A stretch of 64,000 bases of DNA from Seison nebaliae (Eukaryota; Rotifera; Pararotatoria; Seisonacea; Seisonidae): NCBI GenBank assembly GCA_023231475.1, contig JALJEE010001312.1, forward strand, positions 1 through 64,000, read 5' to 3'. The notes under the pieces are model-generated. The model ran no database searches. It worked only from the letters and a program-made list of their open reading frames with translations, and was not told the DNA's origin. The first letter of the stretch is position 1; each line of letters opens with the position of its first letter. Positions 1 through 12,150 of this stretch are shown piece after piece. Position numbers and translations under genes: made by a program.

Positions 1-330
1 GCTTTATTTCCAATAAAGTTGTGGAATAATTATTCACGAACTATGCATGATCTACCACGTACCAATAATTGTTCGGAAGGACATAATAATACAATAAAGA
101 TCTTTGTGAAAAGTGGTTGCTTAACGATGAACCGTTTCGAAGGAAAATTGACCCAACTCATGAAGAAGGACAGGGTAGAGTATGAGGTGTGGAATAAGAA
201 TGAAAGAATTCGTCGAAGACGAAAGAACATCTTAAGGGATGAGAAATTGAAAAATACGTTGAACAATTTTAATTCAACGTACATCGTCCGATATCTCGAC
301 GACATTCACGAAATTTATCAATTTATATAA
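1..330 (+). mobile_element. MULE-type transposase, C-terminal fragment
   Basis: The reading frame is open from the window edge (Ala-Leu-Phe-Pro...) to a stop at 328-330, so only the C-terminal part of the protein lies inside the window. The motif FPIKLWNNYSRTMHDLPRTN followed by N-x-S/C-E-G-H-N matches the segment 'FP..(L/I)WN.Y......PRTNN..EG.H' that closes the catalytic region of MULE (Mutator-like) transposases, including the FLYWCH-linked ones common in invertebrates. The rest is a basic, helix-rich tail with an R-I-R-R-R-R-K cluster. Family membership rests on this single block and on memory of the family. Whether the upstream part is intact cannot be seen. No terminal inverted repeat is evident downstream. 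Confidence 0.5.
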
Positions 331-426
331 TTTATTTCATATGAATGTATATATGCCTAAATAAATTTAACATTTTCCAGAAATATTCCGTTTGCCGCTT
401 TCTTCAAAAGAACGAACGATAAGAGA

Positions 427-571
427 TTTGGCTACGTTCCAGATCAAGAAAAAATATTTGGCTACATTCGAAGTGAAAAACAAAGATTTGGCTACGTTCC
501 AAATGGAAAAAAAAGATTTGGCTACGCTCCAAATGCAGATAAGAGGTTTGGCTACGTTCCAAATGTTTTTT
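427..571 (+). repeat. 30-bp tandem repeat, five units
   Basis: Five units start at 427, 457, 487, 517 and 547, exactly 30 bp apart. Each opens with tttggctacgttcc or a near copy, followed by an A-rich half. Because 30 is a multiple of three the array reads through as a decapeptide repeat (L-A-T-F-Q-x-x-x-x-x) inside an ATG-less stretch ending near 577. The conserved half differs by only one or two substitutions between units and the A-rich half varies more. This looks like a minisatellite close to the transposase remnant. Coding use is possible but unsupported. Confidence 0.8.
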
Positions 572-599
572 TTTTAAAAAAATTGATTACATTCCGGTT

Positions 600-2823
600 A
601 CGGGTTCGATCATTGCTCCAATCGGGTTAACTTGTTATAATAGGTGAACAATCGATTGCAATATCAGGTAAGGGAGAAGAAGTGGCTAAAGAAATTTAAA
701 GTATTTCACTAATAGTTAACAATTACTAAAGGCTACTCTTAGAATGGCGTTACGATAAGTCATGTCAGTTTTCCGGAATTTTCTCTTGTTATAAGTTTCC
801 ACATTTTTGTTCTGTATTCAAGTCTACATATGGCAGTTTAAAAAACTTTTTGAGGTATCAAAATTCTGGAGCCGTGAAAAAATGATGTATAAGATACGAC
901 ACTCTATCGATATTTAGCTATAGAGATTATAATCAATTATTAGTAGCGTATATTAGTTATAGTATTCAACCAATTTGTTGGATGTTTGAAAGTTTAGAAT
1001 GGTCTTTAAACTAAGCCAGTAGAAGGAAAGTAGAATATTATACAATGGTTATAGTCATTAAACGATCAACTGATAGTTATAATTTTTCGACTTATTACAG
1101 ACTTTCCTGCATTGTCTTTGCACAGTCAAAAAAGGTGTGTACTGACAGAATAAATGATTTTATTATGTGGTAAATCCCATAATTTAATACTTACGAAGAA
1201 ACAAAAAATTAGAGATTTCTGTGCTCTATTAAATTTGGATAGTAAATTGAAAAGAAGAGAGTAAATATATTTTATATTTCGATTAATGAATTGTTGCAGG
1301 ATTATTATGAATATGTTTATCGGATTACTTTTTTTTTCATAAAGGTAAAAAAATGTGAATAAATGAAAATTCTGATATCTAAATGTGATAAATTTCAACT
1401 CGTAGTCTGATGTCCTATCAATCTAAACGAACGAAATATAAATCAGTTTGACGTCATTGAAAAAACGAAAAAGAAGCAAATAATACAATTAAACGACAAA
1501 ACAACTTATATATTTTGATTTTCAATATACATCCAAACAAAGTCAAAAAAATAAATGGTCAGATAAAGTTTCTTTTATGAATTTCAAACTGATAATGTTC
1601 TTAAATGGACAATAAAATTTTCGTGAGATAAAATGAATTTACATGTTTTTAGTTTGAAAATGATTTATATCTTTTCATCTTCGAAATTCGGGAAGGATAA
1701 TTCTAAACAATTTTGTTTTCATTCAATTTTTTTTAATGAAAGCGAATTTTGTTATGTCGGGAAATTCGTTTTGTAGAAATTTCAATGTTTTCCGTCTAAC
1801 GACACAGTAGAAACATCATATATTAAAATTTATACGAAATTAATTTTCTTTTTATGATTAATTTCATTTTGCTAATTTTCTTTTACGGAAGAAACATGTT
1901 GTTTCTGTTAAATTAGAGCTGATATCTAATTACCCGGTATATATGAAACAAAAAAAATTCGATGAACTGAAATTGATGTAAGAATTTCACTGTATTTTTG
2001 TCAAATCTTCAACTACTAGTCAATTAGGATAAAAGGAATTCTGTGAAGAGACAGGATATTAAAAAGGAGATTAAGATGAGAATAGAGATTATTTTTTAGG
2101 AAGAATTTGATTAAAATTTTCATATTCTAACCAATATACATATCGGAGACTTGTTAAATTATAATTGATAAATCTCTTTCATTCCTGAGGCACATTTGGT
2201 CAGTTGACTATTGACAAATTTAATTTACATCGAAAATTATTTGAAATTGCAGAGATGCTAAGTTAAAATGGCTAATTTCGTTCAAGCATAATTTTTCGAC
2301 TACAAAGAAGGAATGACGTAAAAAAATCTTTCATGTCGAAGAATTATACAAAATTTAATTGTGAAAATTCGCGTGATAAAATTTTCATCTTTCTCGATAA
2401 GTGGACATGAAAAATAATGCACATTCGTTGGAACGATTAATTGATCTTCCACTTTATATTTGACTACGAAATGTAATTTTTCTCCTTCAGAATATTTTTC
2501 TTACCGATATAATGTCCGTTATCTTATTTTCATCCTCCTACCATACATTATTTATAAGTTTACTTAATATAATTAAAGTTAGTAGATATTAGTCTAGGGT
2601 TATTACAGAAAAACCTTACTTCTTAATTAACCTTATGTATCTACTACTGTCAATATCGACAAAAAAGATTACTGCTAATTATGATTGTTAAACTTCCGTT
2701 CCTAATAAATTTATTTATCAAATATAAAATTATATTTCATTTTCAACATACTTTTGAAAATTAATTTTTCCCTACCATTTCTATTTTTTCTCCAATTTTT
2801 CTTTTCAACTAATAGACAGGAGA
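600..2823. other. No gene recognised
   Basis: AT-rich sequence with only short chance reading frames. A minus-strand frame near 1126-1398 is low-complexity and F/I/Y-rich with no recognisable domain. The last 20 bases before the zinc-finger start codon end in a T-rich tract and 'agacag', a possible 3' splice site four bases before the ATG. Confidence 0.6.
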
Positions 2824-3981
2824 ATGTGTCGTATAATTTTTGTGAATAATCCTTTGCAATCGTTCAATAATTTACAATCTCAATTTGTTAAATTCGATTG
2901 CGCTAATCCTGAATTCTGCTTTCCACAATTAACCAATTTTAATGAAAATTTCCCGACGGAAGAAAATAACGAGAAAGCATGTTCTTTATTATCCCATTCT
3001 TCGCCATTCGTTAATCAAGATGAAGAAGAGCAATTAAAATCGATAGTAAATGGTTCATCTTTACTGTTACCAAAAAATGAATCTAATTTGAAAGCTGTCA
3101 ATCCAATCGATTGGGAAGAAAGAGAATCGAATGAAGTATCCCCCAAAATTCGTACAACAGAATTTCAAAAAATCTTTCGTAATTCATTTGTACATAAAGC
3201 ATTTTATGTCTGCACATATAATCAGAAGAAGTGTCTCTATTCAACACGTTCGAAGACGAGATTCGAGGAACATGCACGATCTCATTGTGGTTACAAACCA
3301 GTTCGATGTACCATTCCTGGTTGTAAGTATCGGACAGTTCGGGAAGGAGACATGAAAAAACATCTAATTATTCATACGGATATAAAGAATTTTCCTTGTC
3401 CTTATAAAAACTGTAGATTTCGGTTTGTTTTTCTTTCTTCATTTTAATCTTCGTACAATTTTTTATACAGAGCTCGATACCGCCAGGGACTTGTGATTCA
3501 TTTGAGGAAACACACAGGTCATCGACCTTATGTCTGTGAGTTTCCCAATTGTACATCAGCATTCACGCAGCCAGGAAATCTGAAGCGTCATCAAATCATA
3601 CATGCATCTAAAAAGAATCATCATTATTGTTGTAGATATTGTCCCTTTGTCCATCAGAACGAACAAATAATTCATCAACATATTGTTATATGTCCAAATA
3701 TGGTCATATCACAACAAACACAATCAGTCAAACCATATCATATATGTCGAATTTGTAATAAAATCTACAAGACGAAATGTGACTGGATTGACCATTTTCC
3801 CAAATGTAGCAAATCTATTAATAATTTGGAAGATTCAGGTATTGATGATACATCGACAATATCGACAGACATGGATAACTCACGACGAACCTCTCGACAA
3901 ATGGAAGAGTGTGAAGAAAAGAAGTTGTTTATCCCATTTAAGAAACGTATATTAAATGAGTATCTTAATAGTATCAAATGA
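2824..3981 (+). CDS. C2H2 zinc-finger protein (two exons)
   Basis: Exons 2824-3422 and 3471-3981 are joined across a 48-nt GT-AG intron that splits the third finger; the join restores C-P-Y-K-N-C-R-F-R-A-R-Y in frame, giving about 369 residues. The N-terminal ~120 residues are acidic and low-complexity. Then come six zinc-finger units: a first C-x6-C finger, three canonical C-x4-C-x12-H-x3-H fingers (VRCTIPGC..., FPCPYKNC..., YVCEFPNC...), and two C-terminal C2HC-like fingers (YCCRYC..., HICRIC...). The tail is Ser/Thr-rich and acidic. The x4 spacing between cysteines resembles GLI/ZIC or TFIIIA-type fingers, but linkers and finger order do not let me name an orthologue. Presumed nuclear DNA-binding protein. 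It converges on the downstream Ras-like gene. Confidence 0.85.
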
Positions 3982-4538
3982 AAATTCCTTCACTTTCATA
4001 ATTGAACGAAACTAAAGAAGTTTATTTAAAAGTTGTTTTTTGAAAATTTCTGAATTTAATCCGATATCTATTATTATTTCTTGTGATTTGTCATTTCTAT
4101 AATAGAAATTCTATTAAGTCTACTCTCACCTTTCTTTATATATTATTGAGTTTTGTATCTTTTTGACAATTTTGTTTCTCATTCGCATTACTGCTACAAA
4201 TACTTTCATTTCATCATAACATATTCTTTTCCCGAAAAACTTGCATCATCGATTTCTATGAATTTGAAAATCAATCTATGAGATTTTAAAAATAATTAGG
4301 AGTGTCTAAAGTAAACTATCGATGCTTTTATCAAATTATTTTAGTTTCAAAATCAAACATTTTACGATTTCCCAATAAAATTTATATCAATAAAAAAATT
4401 CGTATTTATTAAAATTTTTTCTGTTATTACTTAATTTCGATAGTTTTAATATTATTCATTTCATATAGAAAGCAAAACAAATTGAGTGGTAAGTTGAGAA
4501 TGTGCTTTCCGTCATCTAACTATGACGTAGGAATGTGT
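3982..4538. other. Convergent intergenic gap
   Basis: About 560 bp between the 3' ends of the zinc-finger gene and the Ras-like gene. AT-rich. Several AATAAA-type poly(A) signals are present (for example 'ccaataaaat' near 4373), as expected for two 3' UTRs facing each other. No open frame of note. Confidence 0.6.
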
Positions 4539-6374
4539 TTACATTATCGAACATTGACACATCGCTTCAATGATATCCCTCGGCGATTCTTCGAATGTCT
4601 GAAATTTCTTTGTAGAAACATCTTCAAACTTCTTATCTGAATTTGCTTGCATACTTCCGCTTGGTTCATTTGCTTTTCCATTAAACTTTAATTTTTTACG
4701 ACGAAAACTCGAATATTTCTTAATAAATGATTGTTTCGTATCTTTATCTCGACGTTGAGTATGTGTATCGCAATCGAAATGTAATTTCGATGGTTTGAAT
4801 TGTTTTGTTAATTGGATTGTTCTACGAAAGAAGATTGGTAGTAAGTTATGAAGGTCAGGTATGAAATTGTCTTTTGATAAAGCCAATTGAGCAAAGACAC
4901 TAATCTCTTTCGCAGGAATATACCATGGCGCTAAAAATAAGAGACCAGTAAATACATTGACAACTGATGAATATGAATGGCAATCACAGAGAACATGTTC
5001 CACATTGGCGAAGCCGCTGTTGATAAGAATTTCCAATGCCATTTTCGATGATGTTAATTTTTGATGATTATCATTATTTGAATTGGTTTTGATGGAACAA
5101 GCCGTATATATGTCACGATCATTCATAAATATCTGCGGCATATCTGTATTATCTTGCTTTTTGATTTGAGAGGACCATTTAAATTCTTTTGTTACTGCTG
5201 ATTCTTTATTTTCATTAATTTGCATAATATCAGAATGGAGACTACTTTGTCGTTTTAATAATAAATTTTTTGTTCGATTAAATGGTTTAGTACCCAAATC
5301 TTTTGAAAGATGACGAACATAAGGATTCTCAATATCTTTATTCTCAGGAGAAATCTGATAAATATTTTCGACTAAATCAAATTTATTACCTACAAGCAAA
5401 ATAGGTAAAGTGGCAGCATCCAAATTATCACGACCTTCTTTGATCTCTTTCAAATAATTGTTAATAACGTCTAATGTGGAAGAATCTTCCAACGAATAAA
5501 CTAGAAGGAATGCATCTGCTTCGTTAATCGATATTCGTCTCATTGCGGGAAATTCGTTAGTTCCAGACATATCAACTAACTCGATGTAAAGTGATTCATT
5601 ACAAACGAATGTCGATGGAATAAATGGACTGTCATTGGCTGATCGTTTATTACGTGATGCACAAGTTCCAAAATGAAAATCGAATTTATAAATATCATCT
5701 TGTTGTGTCTCGAGATAATGTTCAACAAAGTTTTGAAAGAAGAATTGATGAAATAAACTCGTCTTTCCCACTTGACTCGCTCCCATGATGACGATCTTAT
5801 ATCTCTGTTGTGGGACTTGATCTTGAGACAAGGATGATAATATATTTTTCATCATAATAGTCGTATCTGATCCTAAATAATGAAATATGTTTTTATTGTC
5901 CATGTCTTTGTCTGATAGTGCAGCAGCATTTTTTTCCGTCGACAAATGACTCACAACCGACCGTTCGTTAATGGGATTGGTGGCAGATGTTAAGCCAACA
6001 TTCTTGTCATCTACTGTGGTCAATACTTGATTTCTTGGAGGATACATATTCTGTTTCCTTCTGCCACGTTTAGCATTAAATGATGAATTAAATCGACGAG
6101 AAAAGCTTTTGGTCATACCATTCTCCTTTGTGACTTGGAGAGATGAGTGTATAATCGATTTAGGAGAAGACGATTGAACAGTAAATGATTCTGCTTCTTT
6201 CGTTTCATACGACGTCGATGATGTTGATGAGATTACTGTAGTCGATATGGGTACTGTTGTTGTTGTTGTTGTTAATGTGGATGAGCAATTATTGCTGTTG
6301 TCAAGCAATTTTGTATTGAATTTGAGCATACTAGACAAGAGGGTATTTGCCTGCTCATCGGTGGTCGTTGTCAT
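4539..6374 (-). CDS. Large Ras-like small GTPase with CAAX box
   Basis: Single open frame of 611 residues. Residues 1-190 are Ser/Thr/Asn-rich and basic in places. The G domain starts near residue 192: P-loop GASQVGKT (G1), a switch II-type motif DMSGTNEFPAMRRISI (G3), EADAFLLVYSLEDSSTLDVI, and VGNKFDL (G4). About 120 Ser/Asn/Lys-rich residues then intervene before VLCDCHSYSSVVNVF, which aligns with the Ras G5/SAK region. The tail is very basic and ends in C-S-I-M, a CAAX prenylation signal. The G3 block 'FPAMRR(L/I)SI' is typical of the Dexras/Rhes (RASD) and Di-Ras side of the Ras family, so a plasma-membrane signalling role is expected. Normal family members are 200-280 residues, so the N-terminal extension and the G4-G5 insertion are unusual. 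The orthologue is not assigned. Confidence 0.85.
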   Translation of the reverse strand: MTTTTDEQANTLLSSMLKFNTKLLDNSNNCSSTLTTTTTTVPISTTVISSTSSTSYETKEAESFTVQSSSPKSIIHSSLQVTKENGMTKSFSRRFNSSFNAKRGRRKQNMYPPRNQVLTTVDDKNVGLTSATNPINERSVVSHLSTEKNAAALSDKDMDNKNIFHYLGSDTTIMMKNILSSLSQDQVPQQRYKIVIMGASQVGKTSLFHQFFFQNFVEHYLETQQDDIYKFDFHFGTCASRNKRSANDSPFIPSTFVCNESLYIELVDMSGTNEFPAMRRISINEADAFLLVYSLEDSSTLDVINNYLKEIKEGRDNLDAATLPILLVGNKFDLVENIYQISPENKDIENPYVRHLSKDLGTKPFNRTKNLLLKRQSSLHSDIMQINENKESAVTKEFKWSSQIKKQDNTDMPQIFMNDRDIYTACSIKTNSNNDNHQKLTSSKMALEILINSGFANVEHVLCDCHSYSSVVNVFTGLLFLAPWYIPAKEISVFAQLALSKDNFIPDLHNLLPIFFRRTIQLTKQFKPSKLHFDCDTHTQRRDKDTKQSFIKKYSSFRRKKLKFNGKANEPSGSMQANSDKKFEDVSTKKFQTFEESPRDIIEAMCQCSIM

Positions 6375-9300
6375 ATTTGCTTATCCGCTTCAATGGAGAG
6401 ATGAATTAATTTCGTGAAAATCGGAAAATTCTAGATAAGAATATTAAAAATCTTTCGATAATAGAAGAAGAAGAAGAAGCAGAAGAGCAAAATGAGGACA
6501 AAAAAATTAAAGTTACACAATTTATTAATAGTCTTACATTGAACAATAACAACATTTAGAATAATATTAATAATAATCATTCTTTCTATTAACATATCCT
6601 ACAAGATAATAATATATTTGAAACATTTTATTGATATTAGGCATCTGGTGATGATTAGAATGATGATGATATCTTCTCGAGAAAGAATTGCTTCTTCTAT
6701 GAATATCATAAGATGTCGAACGATCTCAATAATTCTGATAATACAAAATTACATATTTTACATTTAGCTAACTACCATTAAATATCTTGCCAATGAAAGA
6801 AGAAAAAAAAAATGTAATTTCGTTTTAACACTCCGAAATCATCACTCGATATATCTCGAAAGATTCTCAATATCAAAAAAATAAAATCTCTATTAAAAAT
6901 TCATATTTAGGGAAATTAAGTAAATTAATAAAATTGTTTTATTATGTCCTCATCTCGATAAAATAAGGAATTGTCCTAAGAACATCGAGAAAATAAGTCT
7001 TATACAATTGATTCGTTGATTTTTTTATTTCCATCCGTTGTTCCGATTCCATCATTTTATTTATCGTTGAAATGATTATACAATGTTAATTTGTTGGTTG
7101 GAAGTATTGCATGAAAGAAGAATGAGTGAATGAATTATATTTCAATTCTCTCTTTCAAAACATAAAAAATGTAGAGATTTCTAACATCTCCCATTTTCTC
7201 TACTCTCCCTCACTCCGAATAGAACACTTCCCGTTAAAACATACTATTATGTGTATATTATAATTAACGATAAAAGATTTAAAGGAATCGAATCCGTTAT
7301 AAATTTCACTGTATAATAATATCAAATTACTTCAATTAGTCAGTAAGTATTCCTTTGAAAATAAACTTAGGAGTGCTCCGCCAACTAACTCGTATTTAAG
7401 AAAGGTAATCTCCTAATATCTTCCATTCCCCTCAACCTAATAGATTATCTTCATCAAATCATCTTGTAAATCTTTCGAGAATTGGAAAGGAGAAAATGAG
7501 AGAAAATATAATTCATTTCATCTGTTAAGAGATTGTAAGAGATGTGTCATGTTATCCATGTCTATTCTCCCATAGCTAATGTGGAGATGATGGAAAATGT
7601 TTTCAATGCAATGTTGATAGTTTACTATTGAGAATGAATTAAATCAATGCATCATCATACACTTATTCATTATCAAACAATCCAACATATTCTTCCCATA
7701 TTTGTCATTCCTTCTTCTCTCATAACTGCACCATTTTCTAAACGACAATCAGATGGAATGTTAATAAATACGAAATGATAATAAAAAAGTCTCACCATTT
7801 CCTCATTTACGGCGATGACGAATTGACATTATGTTTGATTAAATCTGTGAAAATAATGATAGAAACAATGATGGGAAACATCATTAGTCTAACTTACATT
7901 TTTATATTTACTATATGAGACATTACATCATCTTGCATTAAAACAAACCATTCTTTGATATTCAGTAATGTGACAATTTTGTTTTTTAGGGACATAATTA
8001 TCGTTGTAACTCATTTGTCTTTTCTTCGAAGCTAATCACGTTAATAATAGAATCGTTATATCATTATCTACTTTACATCCTATAATAGGCAAACCGAAGT
8101 AAATACTTTTCACAATTTATATACCTCTCAAAATGACCATAATAGTTATAAAAAAATTAACAACTTCCACTGCTATCTATTGTTTTTCCTTTCATTCCGA
8201 ACGAAATTACTGATCCATATTTCTAGTTTCTAATTCGTTCGTTTTCCTATTTTTCTTCTCATCAAATTCATGTAATTTGAAGTTATTCAATCATATTTTT
8301 CCACCTGAGATATTAACAAACTATCCTTCGAAAACATTCTCCATGCAATATTTAGTCTTTTGACTATCCTTCAAATTTTTCATGAGAATTCCCTCACGAG
8401 ATTTAGTTGACACAAAAACCAACTTCTTATAATCTCAAATTAATTTTGAAATTCCTTATAAAAATATTGACGAATCGTCTTTCCATCGTTCCTGAGATTT
8501 TTAAAGAGCAAAAATAATTTTTCTTTATCAAATAAATATTCGATTTCTAAAATTTAATAGATCTCGTTCAATTTGGTCGAAATGCAGAACACAATAATTT
8601 CAATTGTTCACAAATTGTCCACTGTTACTTCTCTGTATCGAAGAAAAAAATGAAAACGAAATGTTGAAAGTTTGGGAAATGCAGAGAAAATTGTTGAACG
8701 AAATTCGTAAACTTTCCGTTGATGCATACTTGTATGTAATGCATTGAACTTACATAAAATATTTGGTTTGTCATTGAATAATTATTGCACATGTCAGGTC
8801 AATATTGTTACTTCTCCATCTTCGATCAACTTCTGAACATATAATCTGCAATTGATGCCATACTACGCTGCCATAGAGAAGGAAAACCATTTCCAATTTC
8901 TAACATAATCACCAATCCAAAAAAAAATTCAAAAAAGAAAATCGAAAAACTTCATAATAACAAGTCATCACTAGTCAAGTATTAATTATAAACAAACAAA
9001 AAGAAACTTCTTTCTTTGGAGGAGGAAATTTTTCGTTCTTTTGGTGTAAAAAAATACAAAAATCTAATTTTCTCGTGACTAACAAGAACAAGTGCAGCAT
9101 CAATGCAAAACAGACAAAATCAATTTATCAAATTATTTATTCTCCAGAAATTTTAACTAATGTTGTTTGAGAAGTAAATAGAGGGAATTATATTTTGATT
9201 TATCAGAAAATTGACATTTTCCTCCTCTCAAAATACACTTTAACATATTTGAAAGTTACATAACTAAAATATTAAGAAATTTCCTCCTATTTTGTTAAAA

Positions 9301-9580
9301 TCAAAATTACTTCATTATTTCCGTTCGCGAGTAAAGTTAACGGATGAATATAAGATTGTTAATTTTTTTTATGGGAAATATTCGTTTAAAAAGTTTATGG
9401 GAAAATGAATAAGGAGAAATAAAATGATTGATTTAATTGTTCAATAAGATTTGGTAAAAAAATTTTGGATGAAATAGGTAAATATTGGAAAAAGAACGGA
9501 AATGTTCTCCTTGATCGAAAAATGAAATTGAAAAAAATGTTTTACCAGAAATTCTGCTTTCAATTCACAAGGTTTGCTTT
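6375..9580. other. No gene recognised; likely upstream region of the GTPase gene
   Basis: About 3.2 kb between the start of the Ras-like gene and the last inferred exon of the Nup88-like gene. AT-rich, with short purine runs such as the gaagaagaagaagaag tract near 6464. No sizeable frame on either strand, no tRNA-like A/B boxes and no repeat structure that I could see. Confidence 0.55.
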
Positions 9581-12150
9581 TCATGAATCGGCAAATTTAT
9601 CGTTGCTATCGGAGGATGAACGATGATGAATGTCGTTCTTGTTGTTGTGGTGATTGTTTTTCATATTTTCTTCTTTTATTCTTTTCTTCTCAGACACAAT
9701 TCGTAGATTAAGAGCATAATTCTATGAAATTCAATGAGAATAATTATATTTGACCAGTCAATCAAGCTTAGTAAGGAAAATAAACTTCAATCATATTTAC
9801 TGATAAGAAACGAAATCTTTTCTCCAATTCATTCATTGTCGTTGACATTTCTAACTTTTCTAACAACGACGATGATTTCATGTCATTCCTACAATTTTTA
9901 TTATTAGTAAAGAAAAGTTAAATGGAAAAGATTTGGAAATGTATTTTCGTAAGAATTATAACCTATAAGAAAGTCGAATATTCTTCGAAAAACAAATTAG
10001 TAATCTCTTCTCATTTACTAATTTCATTTTCCTTAAATTCTCATACTTACTCCCAATATCCTGATATTTTGCACGAAATTGACTTGCTTGTTGTTCCAAC
10101 CTCTTCAACTTGAATTTTAACTCTTGCATCTGTCCCAATAATCGAGGTATGGCAGTTTTTCGATGGAATTGCACGAATGAACTGAACAATTGTTGTTGTT
10201 GTTCTTCTGATCCCCGTCCAAAATATGATAACGGAAATAATTTAGAATCGGAATTACTAGAAAATAATAAATTAAAATATTAAATTAATGTGAAAGAAAC
10301 CAATGACGACGAAGAAAAAGTTTCAGATCTTTAGTAATTAATAGAATAGTGGATGAGTATTGATTAGGAAATATAGTTAATCCGATTAATGTATTTTGAT
10401 GATTCAATGAAATTTGCATTAAGGAATTGATAGTTGAAGGCATAAATTTCGGATAATAATCAACATGGTTTAGTTTAATATCGAAATTCTGATTATTCTC
10501 ATACGAAATTTGCTGGGATAATTTCTCTCGAACTTTTCCCAATTGACTAAAATAATTGACATTAATTGCAATGAGATTACCATTAAGGAAAGCATAATAT
10601 GAATTGAGATTACTCAGATTTCTCATTAATATGACTCGATTGTTGGAAACATGCCCAACGATCTCCTTCGACTCAATAACTGCTAAATAAGAATTAAATG
10701 TCTTCTCAATTATTACGAATGAATGAAATATCATTGACGATGTAATTTTCGATGGATCGATATGAGGAGTAACAATGGCAATTGCCAAATTATCATTCGG
10801 ATTACCTAGAGCGATAATACCAATCGCTTCTTCATCACCATAATTATTATCATTATTTTCCGGTTTCCATAGTAACGGACCAAAAATTTTTTTTCTAGGA
10901 CAAAATCGATTTCTGTCGTCCTCCACAATTACACCATTGGACATTGATGTTGGTAAATCACCGACATCAACATCACTCTGTATATATTCATCTTCCTTCG
11001 CCAATAACTGTAAGATATACACGTCGCAAGACGAGGTGAGAATGTAGAGAGGATGTCGAATTTTTTCGATCGAATTCTCCACCACCATTCGTCCACAACC
11101 AACATCAAATGAGATACAAGACGAGTCAACTGCTGAAAATGAATGTTCGATATCATTCGTCTTCGTTTTTAAACAATTACATTCGGTCACTTCATCGCAA
11201 CAAGAGAAATTGGTAGATATTAGACTATTCTGTTCGACACAAGTACCATCGTCACAGGTGAGGAAACCATCAGATAATTGAGATAGACAACTAGTTGTTG
11301 TCTCTTGTGAATTTTGTCGATATATCGATTCACCAAAAAGATCTTGTTCTTTATTTTGTAAAGATTCTTTCTTTGTCGAAATATCGATGACAACACCGGA
11401 AGTCGTATATTTAATCAATTCCATATCATTATCTGGTGTAGTGGATCTTGAAAAAGAGACTGGTTGAACATTTGAATTGATCAATTGAGAGAGATTAATA
11501 TAATGAAAGCATCGGAATAAATGATCGTCAACATTCTTTCCATAAATATGTAATTGATTACAATTTATTCGAATAATCAGATATAATGTCGGATAGTTAA
11601 TCAGTTGAGATTGAAACGATTTGATGTCATTAATGTTTAGTGAAGTATCAGTTAGATCGAGTTGTAAGATTGTTTCACCATTTCGTATTTGTCCCGTAGT
11701 AGATTCGTGGTTGAGATTGAAAACATTAACTATCTTCTTCCCGTAAACACAAATTGACGATCCATTTAAATGGTTCGAATCGACAACATACAAGATCTTA
11801 TCATAACGATCGCCTTCTAACAAATTGACGGTGAATGACTTCTTAAATAGATTCTTCCACAAATTGAGAGATGTCTCAAAATTCCGAATAGATTGATGAT
11901 GCGCTTGAAAATTCTTAAGATTCTCCTCTAATAACTTCACTGAAATCGAATAAATCGCATTTTCGTTTCTACTGAAAATGTAAAGGAATTTCTCATCAGA
12001 AACAACCATTCCATTAGTGTCATGCCAAATCCGTGTATCTTTATCCTCATTCTCTCCATTCTCAATAACTTCACCTATATCGATTGATGACGATTCTAAT
12101 AAATCTTCGATATCATCTTTAGATACTTGAAGAATATCAGACGAATCCAT
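9581..12150 (-). CDS. Nup88-like nucleoporin (four exons inferred)
   Basis: Exon 1 is 10301-12150, exon 2 10051-10256, exon 3 9801-9859 and exon 4 9581-9721. All junctions are GT-AG in phase and the model closes at 751 residues; human NUP88 is 741. The first ~600 residues look like a degenerate beta-propeller. The blocks FDVGCGRMVVENSIEK...PLYIL, GPLLWKP...NNYG...AIGIIALGNP and a late GLTIFPNQ segment follow the order of NUP88's 'FDFGPSV...PIYIL', 'LLGPLPMHPAAEDNYG...LCLPCVPN' and 'GLTWIH'. Exons 2-4 encode a Lys/Glu/Gln-rich coiled coil (LLGQMQELKFKLKRLEQQAS), as in the NUP88 C-terminus, which anchors it to Nup214 on the cytoplasmic face of the pore. The family call rests on these blocks. 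Exons 3 and 4 are the least certain parts. Confidence 0.65.

Noticed and set aside
590-650. Possible tRNA or tRNA-derived SINE (ggttcgatc, B-box-like)
   Set aside because: No A box at the right distance and no cloverleaf could be drawn.
1126-1398. 90-codon minus-strand frame
   Set aside because: Low-complexity F/I/Y/K composition typical of random AT-rich DNA; no domain or splice context.
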